In this document: positions 17,429 to 26,910 of the stretch, piece after piece
How positions within the stretch are numbered: position 1 is the stretch's first letter
Layout: each line of letters begins with the position of its first letter
Assembly (NCBI RefSeq): GCF_022447245.1
Contig: NZ_JAKVBC010000011.1
Span: 82,057-146,056, forward strand
Source: Kordia sp.
GTDB taxonomy: Bacteria > Bacteroidota > Bacteroidia > Flavobacteriales > Flavobacteriaceae
Length of the DNA stretch: 64,000 nucleotides
Reading direction: 5' to 3'
Translations under genes and position numbers: made by a program
Notes under the pieces: model-generated
Databases searched by the model: none
The model's input: only the letters and a program-made list of their open reading frames with translations
Told to the model about the DNA's origin: nothing

Positions 17429-19900
17429 TTGAAACCCAAACGTTGTATACTTTTCTTGAGTTTTTTACTGTTCGCAAGCGTTATGTTGGCGCAAACAGGA
17501 ACCGTTAGAGGAGTTATTTTAGATGATAATAAACAACCGATTGACGCGGTAAATATTAAAGCTTCTACAGGAACAGGAACACAAACCAATAAGAATGGTT
17601 TTTTTAAAATTACAATTCCTGCTAATGAAAAGGTTACCTTAACATTTACACATATTGCTCACAAACCCATTATTATAACAGTTGCGCTGAAAAACGGTGA
17701 AGATTATGATTTCTTTCCCGTAATGTCTACTACTGCTGAACAAATTGGTGAGATTGTTTTAGACTCGCGTAAACGAAAAGCCGTACAAGGTATCGAAACG
17801 CTTTCTGCCGAGACAGTTCGTTTGATTCCTGGGGCAACTCCTGGTGTGGAAAATTTATTGAAATCGCTTCCTGGTGTCAGTGGTAATAATGAGTTAAGTA
17901 CTCAGTATTCAGTTCGTGGTGGAAACTATGATGAAAACTTGGTGTATGTAAATGAAATTGAAGTATATCGTCCGTTTTTGATTCGTTCAGGACAACAAGA
18001 AGGTTTGAGTTTTGTGAATACTGATTTGGTTCAGAATGTAGATTTTTCTGCAGGTGGATTTCAAGCCAAATTTGGTGACAAATTATCTTCTGTTTTAGAT
18101 ATTACTTATAAAAGACCATCTCGCTTTGGTGGAAGAGTCAATTTGAGTCTCCTTGGAGGAAGCGCTTCTATTGAAACCGCAAGCAATGATAGTAAGTTTA
18201 CAACGATTTCTGGAATTCGTTACCGTGATAATAGTTTATTAGTAAATAGTAAACAAACTGAAACGAATTTTAGACCGCGATTTACAGATTTTCAAACTTA
18301 TATGACCTATAAGTTTTCAGATAAGTTCCATTTGAGCTTTTTAGGAAATGTTTCTTTTAATGACTACGATTATCAACCATTAACACGTCAAACGAATTTT
18401 GGAACATTACAAGACCCTATTGCCTTGTTGATTTTTTATCAAGGGCAAGAAGAAGATCGTTTCCGTACGTATTTTGGAGCGTTTAAAGCAAATTATTTCT
18501 TGAATGATGATGTTACGTTGAAATTTATCGCTTCTACCTATCATACTACAGAACAAGAACATTTTGACATTTTTGCACAGTATCGATTAGGAGAAGTAAA
18601 CACGAATATTGGTGATGAAAATCTAGGAGATGTTGAATTTAGTGAAGGAATTGGTTCGCAATTGAATCATGGGCGAAATGATTTAGATGCCTTAATTGTA
18701 AATGTAGAGCATAAAGGAACCTATGAAATTGAAGAAAACGAAAATCAAGTAGATTGGGGATTGAAATATACACGTGAAGATATTCGTGACCGGTTGATTG
18801 AATGGGAAGTAATAGATTCTGCAGGTTTTTCAATTCGTCCTCCACGACCTGATTTTATAAACAATCAGCCGTATGATGCTTTTGAAGGTCCATTAGAACC
18901 TTTCCAATCAATTCGTGCTCGTAACAATACACAAATCGATCGTATTTCAGGATATGCACAATGGAGTAAGCAGTCTATGATTGGTGAACATGAGTTGTAT
19001 ACCAATATTGGTGTTCGTGCACATAGTTGGACAGTAAATGGTGACGGAATCCAAAGCAAAACACAAGCTGTGGTAAGCCCAAGAGCACAAATTGCTCTTA
19101 AACCAAAATGGGAACAAGATATGTTGTTCCGTTTATCAGGAGGCTTTTATCATCAACCACCTTTTTACAGAGAATTGCGTGGACCAGATGGCGTAGTAAA
19201 TCCGAATGTAAAGGCACAACAATCTATTCATGTTGTTTTAGGAAATGATTATAGTTTTAAGTTATGGGACAGACCATTTAAGTTAACTACAGAAGCTTAT
19301 TATAAAAACTTATCTGATGTAAATGCGTATACAATTGAAAACGTACGTATTCGATACAGAGCGGATAATAATGCCAAAGCTTTTGCTTATGGATTGGATA
19401 TGCGTTTGAATGGAGAGTTTGTACCTGGAACTGAAAGTTGGGTAAGTTTTGGGTATTTAAAAACAGAAGAAAACATCAATAATCGTGGTTTTATCAGAAG
19501 ACCAACGGATCAACGTTTAAAATTTGCAGTTTTATTTCAAGATTATATGCGTAAGATTCCAAATTTGAAATTATACCTTAATTTAACATACAATACAGGA
19601 TTACCTGGTGGATCGCCAAGTTATTCTGATCCATATTTATTCCAAAGTGTGTTACCAGATTATAAGCGTGCTGACGTAGGATTCTCGTATGTTTTAGTTG
19701 ATAAAGACAGACAATTTGAAAGTGGTTGGCTATCTGCATTCAAAGAATTGAATGTTGGTTTTGAGATTTTCAACGTGTTTGATGCACAAAACTCGATTAC
19801 AAATACTTGGGTCCGAGATGTATATACCAAGCGTCAATTTGGAATACCGAATTTCTTAACGGGTCGTGTGTTTAATGTTAAAATGGGGATGCGATTCTAG
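17429..19900 (+). CDS. TonB-dependent outer-membrane receptor
   Basis: 823 residues. Signal peptide (FLSFLLFASVMLAQ), then a carboxypeptidase-regulatory-like domain (TGTVRGVILDDNKQPIDAV, about 24-105), then a plug domain (VENLLKSLPGVSGNNE, YSVRGGNYDENLVYVN) and a large barrel ending NVKMGMRF with C-terminal Phe. It imports an unknown ligand using TonB energy. The likely start is TTG at 17429, six bases after the M23 stop; no ATG fits the signal peptide better. This implies an operon with the peptidase gene. Confidence 0.9.
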   Translation: MKPKRCILFLSFLLFASVMLAQTGTVRGVILDDNKQPIDAVNIKASTGTGTQTNKNGFFKITIPANEKVTLTFTHIAHKPIIITVALKNGEDYDFFPVMSTTAEQIGEIVLDSRKRKAVQGIETLSAETVRLIPGATPGVENLLKSLPGVSGNNELSTQYSVRGGNYDENLVYVNEIEVYRPFLIRSGQQEGLSFVNTDLVQNVDFSAGGFQAKFGDKLSSVLDITYKRPSRFGGRVNLSLLGGSASIETASNDSKFTTISGIRYRDNSLLVNSKQTETNFRPRFTDFQTYMTYKFSDKFHLSFLGNVSFNDYDYQPLTRQTNFGTLQDPIALLIFYQGQEEDRFRTYFGAFKANYFLNDDVTLKFIASTYHTTEQEHFDIFAQYRLGEVNTNIGDENLGDVEFSEGIGSQLNHGRNDLDALIVNVEHKGTYEIEENENQVDWGLKYTREDIRDRLIEWEVIDSAGFSIRPPRPDFINNQPYDAFEGPLEPFQSIRARNNTQIDRISGYAQWSKQSMIGEHELYTNIGVRAHSWTVNGDGIQSKTQAVVSPRAQIALKPKWEQDMLFRLSGGFYHQPPFYRELRGPDGVVNPNVKAQQSIHVVLGNDYSFKLWDRPFKLTTEAYYKNLSDVNAYTIENVRIRYRADNNAKAFAYGLDMRLNGEFVPGTESWVSFGYLKTEENINNRGFIRRPTDQRLKFAVLFQDYMRKIPNLKLYLNLTYNTGLPGGSPSYSDPYLFQSVLPDYKRADVGFSYVLVDKDRQFESGWLSAFKELNVGFEIFNVFDAQNSITNTWVRDVYTKRQFGIPNFLTGRVFNVKMGMRF

Positions 19901-19945
19901 GTATAGGGATTAGGTATTGGGTTTTAGGTGTTGGGTGTTAGTGCT
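19901..19945. repeat. Short G/T-rich direct-repeat tract
   Basis: Units of the form TTAGGTNTTGGG recur (GGTATTGGG, GGTGTTGGG) just after the receptor gene. Such TTAGGTGTTGGG tracts are often dispersed between flavobacterial genes. No second locus is visible here. Confidence 0.35.
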
Positions 19946-19983
19946 CATTCATTACCAAGATATCATTGTAATTTGAAAAAGAA

Positions 19984-20637
19984 TTGATTGTGAAAAAGAT
20001 TGTTATTGTATTACTATTATGTTGTTTTGGGATTCAACAAAGCAATGGACAGAAAAAGATTTATGTAAGTGATAAGTTTGAAACACTTTCAAAAGATCAC
20101 AAAATCATTGCAATTCTTCCTTTTCAAACGACTCTAAATCTGAAGTCAAAAGATAAAACTTATACCAAAGCACAAATTCAAGAATTGGAAGAACGCGAAG
20201 GTGTTGCTGTACAAGGAGCCTTGGAAAGTTACTTTTTGAATAGAAAACGTAAGAAGAAGTTAAAAATTGAATTCCAAGATATCAATACAACCAATCGTCT
20301 GCTACGAAAAGCTGATGTTACTGCCGAAGATATGGATATCTATTCACCGCAAGAATTGTGTAAGATTTTAAAAGTAGATGCTGTTATTAGTGGTTCATTA
20401 ACCTCTCGCCTAGTACTTTCAAAAGATATCGATACTTCATTCGATTTGATTACCTATTTAAAAGGAAAGTCTGATTACGGGAAAATCATTATTAAATTAA
20501 GTGATAAAACTACGGGGAAATTATTGTGGCGTTACGAGAAAACCATCAACCGTAAATCTGGAAAAAACACGCAAAATATCATTAGTAGAATGATGCGAAA
20601 AGCTAGTAGAAAGTTTCCGTATGAGGAGAAGCGATAA
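19984..20637 (+). CDS. Exported protein with CsgG/GNA1162-like character
   Basis: 217 residues, TTG start at 19984 (or GTG at 19990). A signal peptide (KKIVIVLLLCCFGIQQSNG) is followed by IAILPFQTTL, a helical part, then SPQELCKILKVDAVISGSL. This strand-helix plan (xxVLPF ... aDAVIxGxL) recalls CsgG/TolB-N/GNA1162 periplasmic domains. The assignment is by pattern only. It lies downstream of the receptor gene on the same strand, with about 84 bases between. Confidence 0.5.
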   Translation: MIVKKIVIVLLLCCFGIQQSNGQKKIYVSDKFETLSKDHKIIAILPFQTTLNLKSKDKTYTKAQIQELEEREGVAVQGALESYFLNRKRKKKLKIEFQDINTTNRLLRKADVTAEDMDIYSPQELCKILKVDAVISGSLTSRLVLSKDIDTSFDLITYLKGKSDYGKIIIKLSDKTTGKLLWRYEKTINRKSGKNTQNIISRMMRKASRKFPYEEKR

Positions 20638-20760
20638 ACTGCTACTTCATCCGAAATAAGAACTTCTTTTAAAGGACTCCTTTTCATTCTTTAGCAGCTG
20701 CACTAAATATAGTAAAAATTAAAATAACCGAAATTCCTATATTTGAGCGTTGAAATCACT

Positions 20761-20819
20761 TGACGTAAAGATGTCGTTATTATGACGTAATCAGTAATTA
20801 TGATTCCTATATACATTTG
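20761..20819 (+). promoter_or_regulatory. Promoter and candidate operator of the XRE regulator
   Basis: TACATTTG at 20812-20819 is a good -7 box, 24 bases before the ATG at 20844. Upstream, TGACGTAA occurs twice (20761-20768 and 20783-20790), 22 bases apart (two helical turns). That is the layout expected for a helix-turn-helix operator, probably autoregulatory. Confidence 0.45.
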
Positions 20820-20843
20820 CTGAAACCAAAAACATCATTCAAA

Positions 20844-21509
20844 ATGGAAACAAAAGATTTAGCAAAAAGAGTAAAAGAATTAAGAGCTTTACGAGGAATG
20901 TCTCAAGAATATTTGGCAGAAGAATCACGCGTAAGCTTACGTACCATCCAAAGAATTGAAAACAACGAATCTGTACCAACTGGCGAAACCATTAAAAGAA
21001 TTGCCAATGCTTTAGATGTGCAATTATCGGAACTTACAGGTACCAGTTATATTCTTGAAACAAATGATTTAAAAGCAACTATTATCTATCTTAAAAAGCA
21101 ACTTTCTAAAACCAATAAAAAAGCAGAAATCAAAACTTTTGAAAAGTTTATATCATTGTTAGAAAAATTAAAGGAAAGAGAATTAAGTAGCGAACAAAAA
21201 GAAGGTATTGAAAGTTATATTCAGTATTTGGAACTTGAAAAAATTCCATCGTTTAGTAACGACCTATACAAGCAGAAATTGACAAAATTCAAAAAGTATC
21301 TAAAAAACAACTTAGGCTTTTTACCTGCTAATTTTTATACAACTTGGATTGCAAGTTTTGCTATTTCATTTGCAATTGCTTTTGCTGTGCAGAAAAATAT
21401 AGACCTATATATCAAAATTGGTATTATTTCGGCTGCTATACTACTGATTGGAATTGGAATACTAATCGATTTAAAAATGAAACGGCAAAAACGTTCTTTC
21501 AATTTTTGA
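20844..21509 (+). CDS. XRE-family regulator with two C-terminal membrane helices
   Basis: 221 residues from ATG 20844 (METKDLAKRVKELRALRGMS). An earlier TTG-type start would lie inside the promoter box. The N-terminal helix-turn-helix (SQEYLAEESRVSLRTIQRIE) is followed by a Lys/Glu-rich helical linker (about 75-150) and two hydrophobic segments (WIASFAISFAIAFAVQ and IGIISAAILLIGIGILID). It is a membrane-tethered transcription factor, possibly sensing an envelope state. Target genes are unknown apart from likely itself. Confidence 0.75.
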   Translation: METKDLAKRVKELRALRGMSQEYLAEESRVSLRTIQRIENNESVPTGETIKRIANALDVQLSELTGTSYILETNDLKATIIYLKKQLSKTNKKAEIKTFEKFISLLEKLKERELSSEQKEGIESYIQYLELEKIPSFSNDLYKQKLTKFKKYLKNNLGFLPANFYTTWIASFAISFAIAFAVQKNIDLYIKIGIISAAILLIGIGILIDLKMKRQKRSFNF

Positions 21510-21531
21510 TTGCAACTAATCACATTTGGAC

Positions 21532-22257
21532 TTAATTCATTCGGAACAAGCCATATTTTAAAATACAATAGATCGCTCGGACACCATCTTTCCAACCGAT
21601 TTTTTTCCCTTCGTTATAACGTCTGCTTTCATACGAAATAGAGACTTCTTGTAAACGAATTCCTTTGATTCTTGAAATTTTTGCAGTAATCTCTGGTTCT
21701 AAGCCAAAACGTTTTTCCGTTATACGAATAGATTGCACCATTTGAGTATTGAGCAACTTGTAACAGGTTTCCATGTCTGTAAGTTTCAAACCTGAAAACA
21801 AATTTGAGAGAAACGTTAAAAACTTATTTGCATTGTAATGCCAAAAATAAGACGTGCGTTTCTCTTGCTTGTTTAGAAAACGGGAACCATAGACAATATC
21901 TGCGACATCATCCAAAATAGGTTGTAAAAGTAGATTGTATTCTTCTGGATTGTATTCTAAATCTGCATCTTGAATAATCAAATATTCACCTGTAGCTTTA
22001 AAAATTCCTGTTGCTATAGAAGCGCCTTTTCCTTGGTTTTTTCCATGTTCAAAGAATTGTATGTCTAAGGAAGGATTTTCATTCATAAACGCATGTACCA
22101 ACTCTTTTGAATCATCTTGCGAGCCATCATCTACAATAACAAACTCTTTTTTGATATTTTCAATCAACTGTACAGCTTTGATTCTGTCTAAAATGAAGCG
22201 AACTGTAGCAGCTTCATTATACACAGGAATAATGATAGAGAGTTTAGTTAGCTTCAT
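21532..22257 (-). CDS. Family 2 glycosyltransferase (polyprenyl-phosphate sugar synthase-like)
   Basis: 241 residues, GT-A fold: IIIPVYNEAATVRFIL, VDDGSQDDS (nucleotide binding), QDADLEYNPEEY (DxD metal site), YGSRFL. This is the DPM1/GtrB-like subgroup without extra membrane helices. It probably makes a polyprenyl-phosphate-linked sugar. Its start overlaps the end of the membrane glycosyltransferase-like gene by 14 bases, so the two are co-expressed and may form donor synthesis plus transfer. Confidence 0.88.
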   Translation of the reverse strand: MKLTKLSIIIPVYNEAATVRFILDRIKAVQLIENIKKEFVIVDDGSQDDSKELVHAFMNENPSLDIQFFEHGKNQGKGASIATGIFKATGEYLIIQDADLEYNPEEYNLLLQPILDDVADIVYGSRFLNKQEKRTSYFWHYNANKFLTFLSNLFSGLKLTDMETCYKLLNTQMVQSIRITEKRFGLEPEITAKISRIKGIRLQEVSISYESRRYNEGKKIGWKDGVRAIYCILKYGLFRMN

Positions 22258-24076
22258 TGATCTCTTCTATTTTTTTATTGTTCCTGTAGATACTTTTTTC
22301 AATGATGGTTCCATTTCTATCTTTTTTCACCACTTCTCCATTCAACTTTCCATTTTCCCAAATACCTTTTAAGCTTTCACCATTGTTAAAAAATACAGCT
22401 CCTTCACCATGTCTGACATCATTTTTCCATTGCCCAATATATTTTTGTCCATCTTCCCAAACATAAGTTCCCAAACCATTTCGTTTTTCATTTTTCCAAT
22501 CGCCCCAATAGCCTAATTCTGGCGTAAATTTCATTAAATAGGTATTTGGATTTGGCAACTGTAAGACTGTTTTAAATTTATTCGGATACCGATCTATTAC
22601 CGGCACTAAATATTTACTTGTAGATGAATATCCTAATTGTTCAACTACTACATAAGCTACTTTTTTTTGTTTTAAATATTCTATTTGCGCTTCTTTATCA
22701 AGTGTTTTTTGATAACTAGTTACATTCTTTTTTGAAAAGAGATAAAATAATCCTTCTTTTCGCACTACTGTAATTGCATCTTTATCAGCATTCTTATTGA
22801 TCCATTCTGCCAAAGCGAAATAGTTTTTATAATTATCCGCATATTCTAAAGTTGCTTTTTCGTTCAATTTAGAAATAGAGGCATCACCATAGATAATAGC
22901 CCAAATACTTAGTATTAGTACGCTTATTGAAATTAATACAACCTTTGATTGCTTTTTTAATAGGATTGCTTGAAACAATATTACAACTTCTATCAGACTA
23001 AAAATTAGCAGAAAAATACACAACGGAATAAGTGGTACAAAAAAACGCGTTCCATCCCATACACTTGGCCATATCATGAGCAAACCGAAAAACGCTAACA
23101 TGTAAAAAAATATAAAAGTTCTGAAGTTTTTTAATCTATAAACTCCAAACATAATTCCTCCTAAAATTAAAATTCCTAATAACCACTCTGTCATAAAAGA
23201 AGTAGTATCTGAGTACATAATTTTTTTGACAGAAACCAAGCCTGAAGGAATTTCTTTAGTTATGTAACGTTCAATATTTATAAAAACTCGGTGGCATATA
23301 TCTATAAAATCTGCTTGTCCAAGTTCAGGTTGATATGGGTTTTTTAACGATAATTGTGATACATACGTGTTTCCAACCGCGTTCATGTTTCTTATCATCC
23401 ATGGCAGATAAAATAGGATAAATCCACCTGCCAAAGTAAGGGCATAACGCCAGTGTTTTTTGGAACCTAAATAACAAATTATACTTATCAATAATGCCAA
23501 TCCAACAGAACGTATATAGAATGAAAATACCACACAAATCAACAGTAAGAAGAAATGTCTGTTTTTTAAAATAGGTTTTGAAAAATCTATTTTTGAGAAG
23601 AGCCATATACACAATAAAGAGAAAAATAGAAACGGAATTTCACTCATCATTATGGTAGAATAACTTAAAATATGATAATTCAATAATGTAATGATACTTG
23701 TCGCAAAAGCTATGTGATCGTTTTGGGAGAGTCGTTTTACAATAAAGAACAAAAGTAAAATAGCGCCTAACAGAAATACTCCATTTAGTATTTTAACGGC
23801 TACAATGTCACTTGAAAATAGTTTAACTATACCAGCAATAAGTACTGGATAACCCGGTGGATAATGATAATGTGCTTCTTTTTGAAAATGTTGAATATTG
23901 GTATATCCTTCTCCTTTAGCAAGTGCATTTCCTAAAATGTAGTAATTAGCATTATCGCCTCCCAAACTCACTTTTTCATCAAAAATAGTACTGTAAATCG
24001 CAAAAAAAGCAATGATCAACGTAAGAACGTATATAATTCTAATGCGTTGTGGATGAGATGCAAAGGATTTGATCAT
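22244..24076 (-). CDS. ArnT/PMT-like membrane glycosyltransferase fused to MORN repeats
   Basis: 610 residues. The N-terminal two-thirds has about 11-12 membrane helices. The first periplasmic loop, DEKVSLGGDNANYYILGNAL, carries the acidic Asp typical of GT-C enzymes, and the HYHYPPGYPVLIA segment is characteristic. After a soluble periplasmic region, the C-terminus (about 520-590) has MORN repeats: YWGDWKNEKRNGLGTY, YIGQWKNDVRHGEGA, LKGIWENGKLNGEV. It likely transfers sugar from the lipid-linked donor made by the overlapping GT2 gene. The MORN tail is unusual for this class. Confidence 0.82.
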   Translation of the reverse strand: MIKSFASHPQRIRIIYVLTLIIAFFAIYSTIFDEKVSLGGDNANYYILGNALAKGEGYTNIQHFQKEAHYHYPPGYPVLIAGIVKLFSSDIVAVKILNGVFLLGAILLLFFIVKRLSQNDHIAFATSIITLLNYHILSYSTIMMSEIPFLFFSLLCIWLFSKIDFSKPILKNRHFFLLLICVVFSFYIRSVGLALLISIICYLGSKKHWRYALTLAGGFILFYLPWMIRNMNAVGNTYVSQLSLKNPYQPELGQADFIDICHRVFINIERYITKEIPSGLVSVKKIMYSDTTSFMTEWLLGILILGGIMFGVYRLKNFRTFIFFYMLAFFGLLMIWPSVWDGTRFFVPLIPLCIFLLIFSLIEVVILFQAILLKKQSKVVLISISVLILSIWAIIYGDASISKLNEKATLEYADNYKNYFALAEWINKNADKDAITVVRKEGLFYLFSKKNVTSYQKTLDKEAQIEYLKQKKVAYVVVEQLGYSSTSKYLVPVIDRYPNKFKTVLQLPNPNTYLMKFTPELGYWGDWKNEKRNGLGTYVWEDGQKYIGQWKNDVRHGEGAVFFNNGESLKGIWENGKLNGEVVKKDRNGTIIEKSIYRNNKKIEEINEAN

Positions 24077-24173
24077 ATTGGTTTTGACGTTTCAAACGCA
24101 TTGTCTTGATTGGTGCTTCAATATAAAGATATTATTAAAATTAACCGTGAGAGTTAGCCTTAAATATGAATAC

Positions 24174-24206
24174 AAAAAAAAGCGAAGCCATTTCTGAACT
24201 CGCTTT
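24174..24206 (-). terminator. Terminator of the cysteine desulfurase gene
   Basis: AAAAGCGA / TCGCTTTT stem around a 13-base loop with a run of eight T on the minus strand. Confidence 0.65.
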
Positions 24207-24257
24207 TCTTTTAGTTTTTTATGAGGAGCTGAATCAAGTTTCGATTGACGTTTTATT

Positions 24258-25406
24258 TTAGGAGTTTGCGTATTCGTGCAATGTTTGCACTACGTAGTCA
24301 ATTTCTTCTTTAGTATTGAATTTTGAGAAAGAAAAACGCAATGAAGGCTTTTCTAAATCTTCATCACTCAAAATAGCTCTTAATACATGTGAACCTTTGC
24401 TACTACCGGATTGACAAGCACTTCCTTTAGAGCAAGCAATTCCTTTTAAGTCCATATGAAATAACAACATCAAGGCTTTTTGCTGGTCAAATGGCAAACA
24501 TACGTTCACCAAAGTATAAGTACTTTTAGTAGTTTCGTGACAGTTTCCATTGAATTTTACTTCTGGCAATACTTTCTTAAGTGCTGACATGAAGTAAGAC
24601 TTCAATTCTTCTACATAACTCTTTTCTTCTTCCAAGTTGTCATAAGCCAAGCGAAATGCTTCTTCTAAACCTACAACATTGTGCACAGCTTCCGTTCCTG
24701 CGCGGAATCCACGTTCTTGTGATCCTCCAAAAATTAAAGGTTTTAATCCTGAATCTTTTCTAATGAATGCAAAACCAATTCCTTTTGGTCCGTGAAATTT
24801 ATGTGCTGCAGCAGCCATAAAATCTACGGAAGTTTTTTGTACATCCCATTCAAAATGTCCGATAGACTGTACTGTATCTGAATGAAACAAAGCACCATAT
24901 TCTTTACAAATAGCAGCTACTTTATCTACATCTAAAAGATTTCCTATTTCATTATTTACATGCATTAAACTCACTAATTTTTTAGAGCTATCTGCTTTTA
25001 GTAATGCTTCTAAATCTTCATAATCTGGTGTTCCGCACGATTGTAATTTTACATAGGCTACTTTTATATCGCTTTCTACACGCAATTGTTCTACCGTATG
25101 TAAAACGGCATGATGCTCAATTGGGGAAGTAATAATTGTAGTTACACCTAAATCTCTTACCGAACAACGTAGCGCCATATTATCAGCTTCCGTTCCTCCT
25201 GAAGTAAAAATAATTTCTTGCGGAGAAGCGTTTAAATATTTAGCAATGGTTTTACGTGCCGTTTCAATAAGCGTCTTAGAGGAACGCCCAAAACTATGTG
25301 TTGAGGATGGGTTTCCAAAATTTTCTTCTAGCGATTTCTTGATACGATCTACAACCTCTGGTCGAATTTGTGTCGTTGCTGCGCTATCAAAATATACGTT
25401 TTTCAT
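24258..25406 (-). CDS. Cysteine desulfurase (NifS/IscS-like)
   Basis: 382 residues. A PLP enzyme that removes sulfur from cysteine for Fe-S clusters or thiolation. Visible: YFDSAATTQIRPEV at the N-terminus, the PLP Lys in AAHKFHGPKG, HVNNEIGN, and the catalytic Cys loop CSKGSACQSGSSKGSHVL. Good length for the NifS/IscS group II-like type. No iscU or sufBCD is next to it. It is monocistronic with a terminator. Confidence 0.93.
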   Translation of the reverse strand: MKNVYFDSAATTQIRPEVVDRIKKSLEENFGNPSSTHSFGRSSKTLIETARKTIAKYLNASPQEIIFTSGGTEADNMALRCSVRDLGVTTIITSPIEHHAVLHTVEQLRVESDIKVAYVKLQSCGTPDYEDLEALLKADSSKKLVSLMHVNNEIGNLLDVDKVAAICKEYGALFHSDTVQSIGHFEWDVQKTSVDFMAAAAHKFHGPKGIGFAFIRKDSGLKPLIFGGSQERGFRAGTEAVHNVVGLEEAFRLAYDNLEEEKSYVEELKSYFMSALKKVLPEVKFNGNCHETTKSTYTLVNVCLPFDQQKALMLLFHMDLKGIACSKGSACQSGSSKGSHVLRAILSDEDLEKPSLRFSFSKFNTKEEIDYVVQTLHEYANS

Positions 25407-25554
25407 TTAGTTATGTTTGTAAATTGGGTTGGTTGGCTTAAAAGATCAACAAAAATAGGGGAAATAAAATTATTAACAAGAAGTTTGGATATAAATAGAG
25501 TTTTCTTAATACATTTGTTTACGAATTTGATAGAAAATATAATTGTACCTTTTT

Positions 25555-26076
25555 ATGAAAAAAATAGTGCTGCTTTTTGTACTCGCGTTTACATTTTTTA
25601 GTTGTGATGATGGAGATTTAACTTTGGAAGAAATTGATTTAACAACTGGTTCTACTGTTGATGCGTGTTCAGATCAATCGGGAGTTACATTATTGTTTAA
25701 AATTAATGGTGCAGAAACATTAATTCTGGAAGTTCCAAATGATATAATTATCAATGAAGTTACCGAAGATTCAGACACGCCACGAACTGCCACTCTAAGT
25801 GGTGATGCTTCTAGTTTCTACCGCAGCTTTGAAAGCAATATTAGTAATAGTTATTTTTGCGATCAATTGCCTTCTGACACTCCCATTACTTTAGAATATA
25901 CCGCACAATCAGGAAGTGTGGAAGTCATTACCGTAGAAGCTTTTAATGAAGAAAATGTTTTAATAGGATATGATCATACAATCCTCTTAACCAATGTTGT
26001 ATACACAGGAACTAACGGACAAGATATTCGTTATGGAGAATTTCCGTATGGAACTTTTAGAACGGCTTTACCGTAA
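25555..26076 (+). CDS. Lipoprotein of unknown function
   Basis: 173 residues from ATG 25555 (MKKIVLLFVLAFTFFSC, Cys17), chosen over an ATG 12 bases upstream because it gives a proper signal. The mature part is acidic and beta-rich, with no motif I can name. TACCTTTT immediately before the ATG resembles a -7 promoter element. Convergent with the small gene at 26080 with three bases between. Confidence 0.65.
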   Translation: MKKIVLLFVLAFTFFSCDDGDLTLEEIDLTTGSTVDACSDQSGVTLLFKINGAETLILEVPNDIIINEVTEDSDTPRTATLSGDASSFYRSFESNISNSYFCDQLPSDTPITLEYTAQSGSVEVITVEAFNEENVLIGYDHTILLTNVVYTGTNGQDIRYGEFPYGTFRTALP

Positions 26077-26079
26077 CTA

Positions 26080-26286
26080 TTAAGTCAGAATTCTTATATT
26101 TTCCAATAAACCTAAAAATTGAGAAACCTCAACATCTGTTTTACAACTAATGATATTTCTGTTTTTTCCATTCGTCAATACCAACGCATAGCGTTTTTTA
26201 CCAAATACCTTCTTTGTTTTGAGTCTTTTGATTTTATGAACAGGTATTTCTTTAGTAAATGATTGCTTAAAACAGAATAATAACAT
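26080..26286 (-). CDS. Short PH-like protein, probably N-terminally truncated
   Basis: 68 residues: half a membrane helix (MLLFCFKQSF), then KIKRLKTKKVFGKKRYALVLTNGK, reminiscent of the DUF/PH-like domains that follow two membrane helices. The same frame continues upstream through an in-frame TAG (26317-26319) to an ATG at 26397, and the sequence just after that TAG (IDIAVISIVAMLLF) completes the helix. The gene may therefore be a truncated remnant. Low confidence that it is functional. Confidence 0.4.
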   Translation of the reverse strand: MLLFCFKQSFTKEIPVHKIKRLKTKKVFGKKRYALVLTNGKNRNIISCKTDVEVSQFLGLLENIRILT

Positions 26287-26496
26287 CGCTACTATAGAAA
26301 TAACTGCTATATCTATCTACAGGTAATCAAGTTGTCTATATGTAGAGATTAATCGTTTTGTTAATTGAGTAATGGCATTAAAAAGATTCAAAACCATAGC
26401 GAAATACACTAACATATGCTGGTATTTAAGTCCATCATTTATTTATAGTGACTGATTATTTTCGTTGTATTTGACACTCATTTTTATTTTTAAACA

Positions 26497-26910
26497 TTAG
26501 TCAATTTTCACCCCATTTTCATTTAGATACTTATGCTTTTCTTGTATACTTTGAACATTCGTATTTAAATCTAAAAAGACATTATCATATAATTCTCGTG
26601 GAATTTTTAATTTTTGGGCTTTCATTGCAAATTCTTTTGATTTTTCATTGATCTGCTTCCTAAGTTTATCAAGCTTAGGACCAATAAATTTCTGAATTTT
26701 AATTGGAGCTACACCTGCCTTTAATAACCTGACACCTTTATTATAAAAATGTATAGAAGAATCCATGAGTTGTTCTATTTCAGCTTTAAAATCATCAATT
26801 TTTGCTTGTTTACCAGTTTTGGATTCTGTACATGAGAACTGTACAATACATGCTAGTAATAGGATGAAAATATTTTTTTTCACAGTGATAGGTAACAATT
26901 TAATAATCAT
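26497..26910 (-). CDS. Small lipoprotein coupled to the Smr gene
   Basis: 137 residues. A lipoprotein signal (NIFILLLACIVQFSC) precedes a helical, Lys-rich domain with no recognised family. The ATG overlaps the stop of the Smr-domain gene by four bases. It is probably exported and lipid-anchored; the link to a DNA-processing Smr protein is unexplained and may only be positional. Confidence 0.65.
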   Translation of the reverse strand: MIIKLLPITVKKNIFILLLACIVQFSCTESKTGKQAKIDDFKAEIEQLMDSSIHFYNKGVRLLKAGVAPIKIQKFIGPKLDKLRKQINEKSKEFAMKAQKLKIPRELYDNVFLDLNTNVQSIQEKHKYLNENGVKID

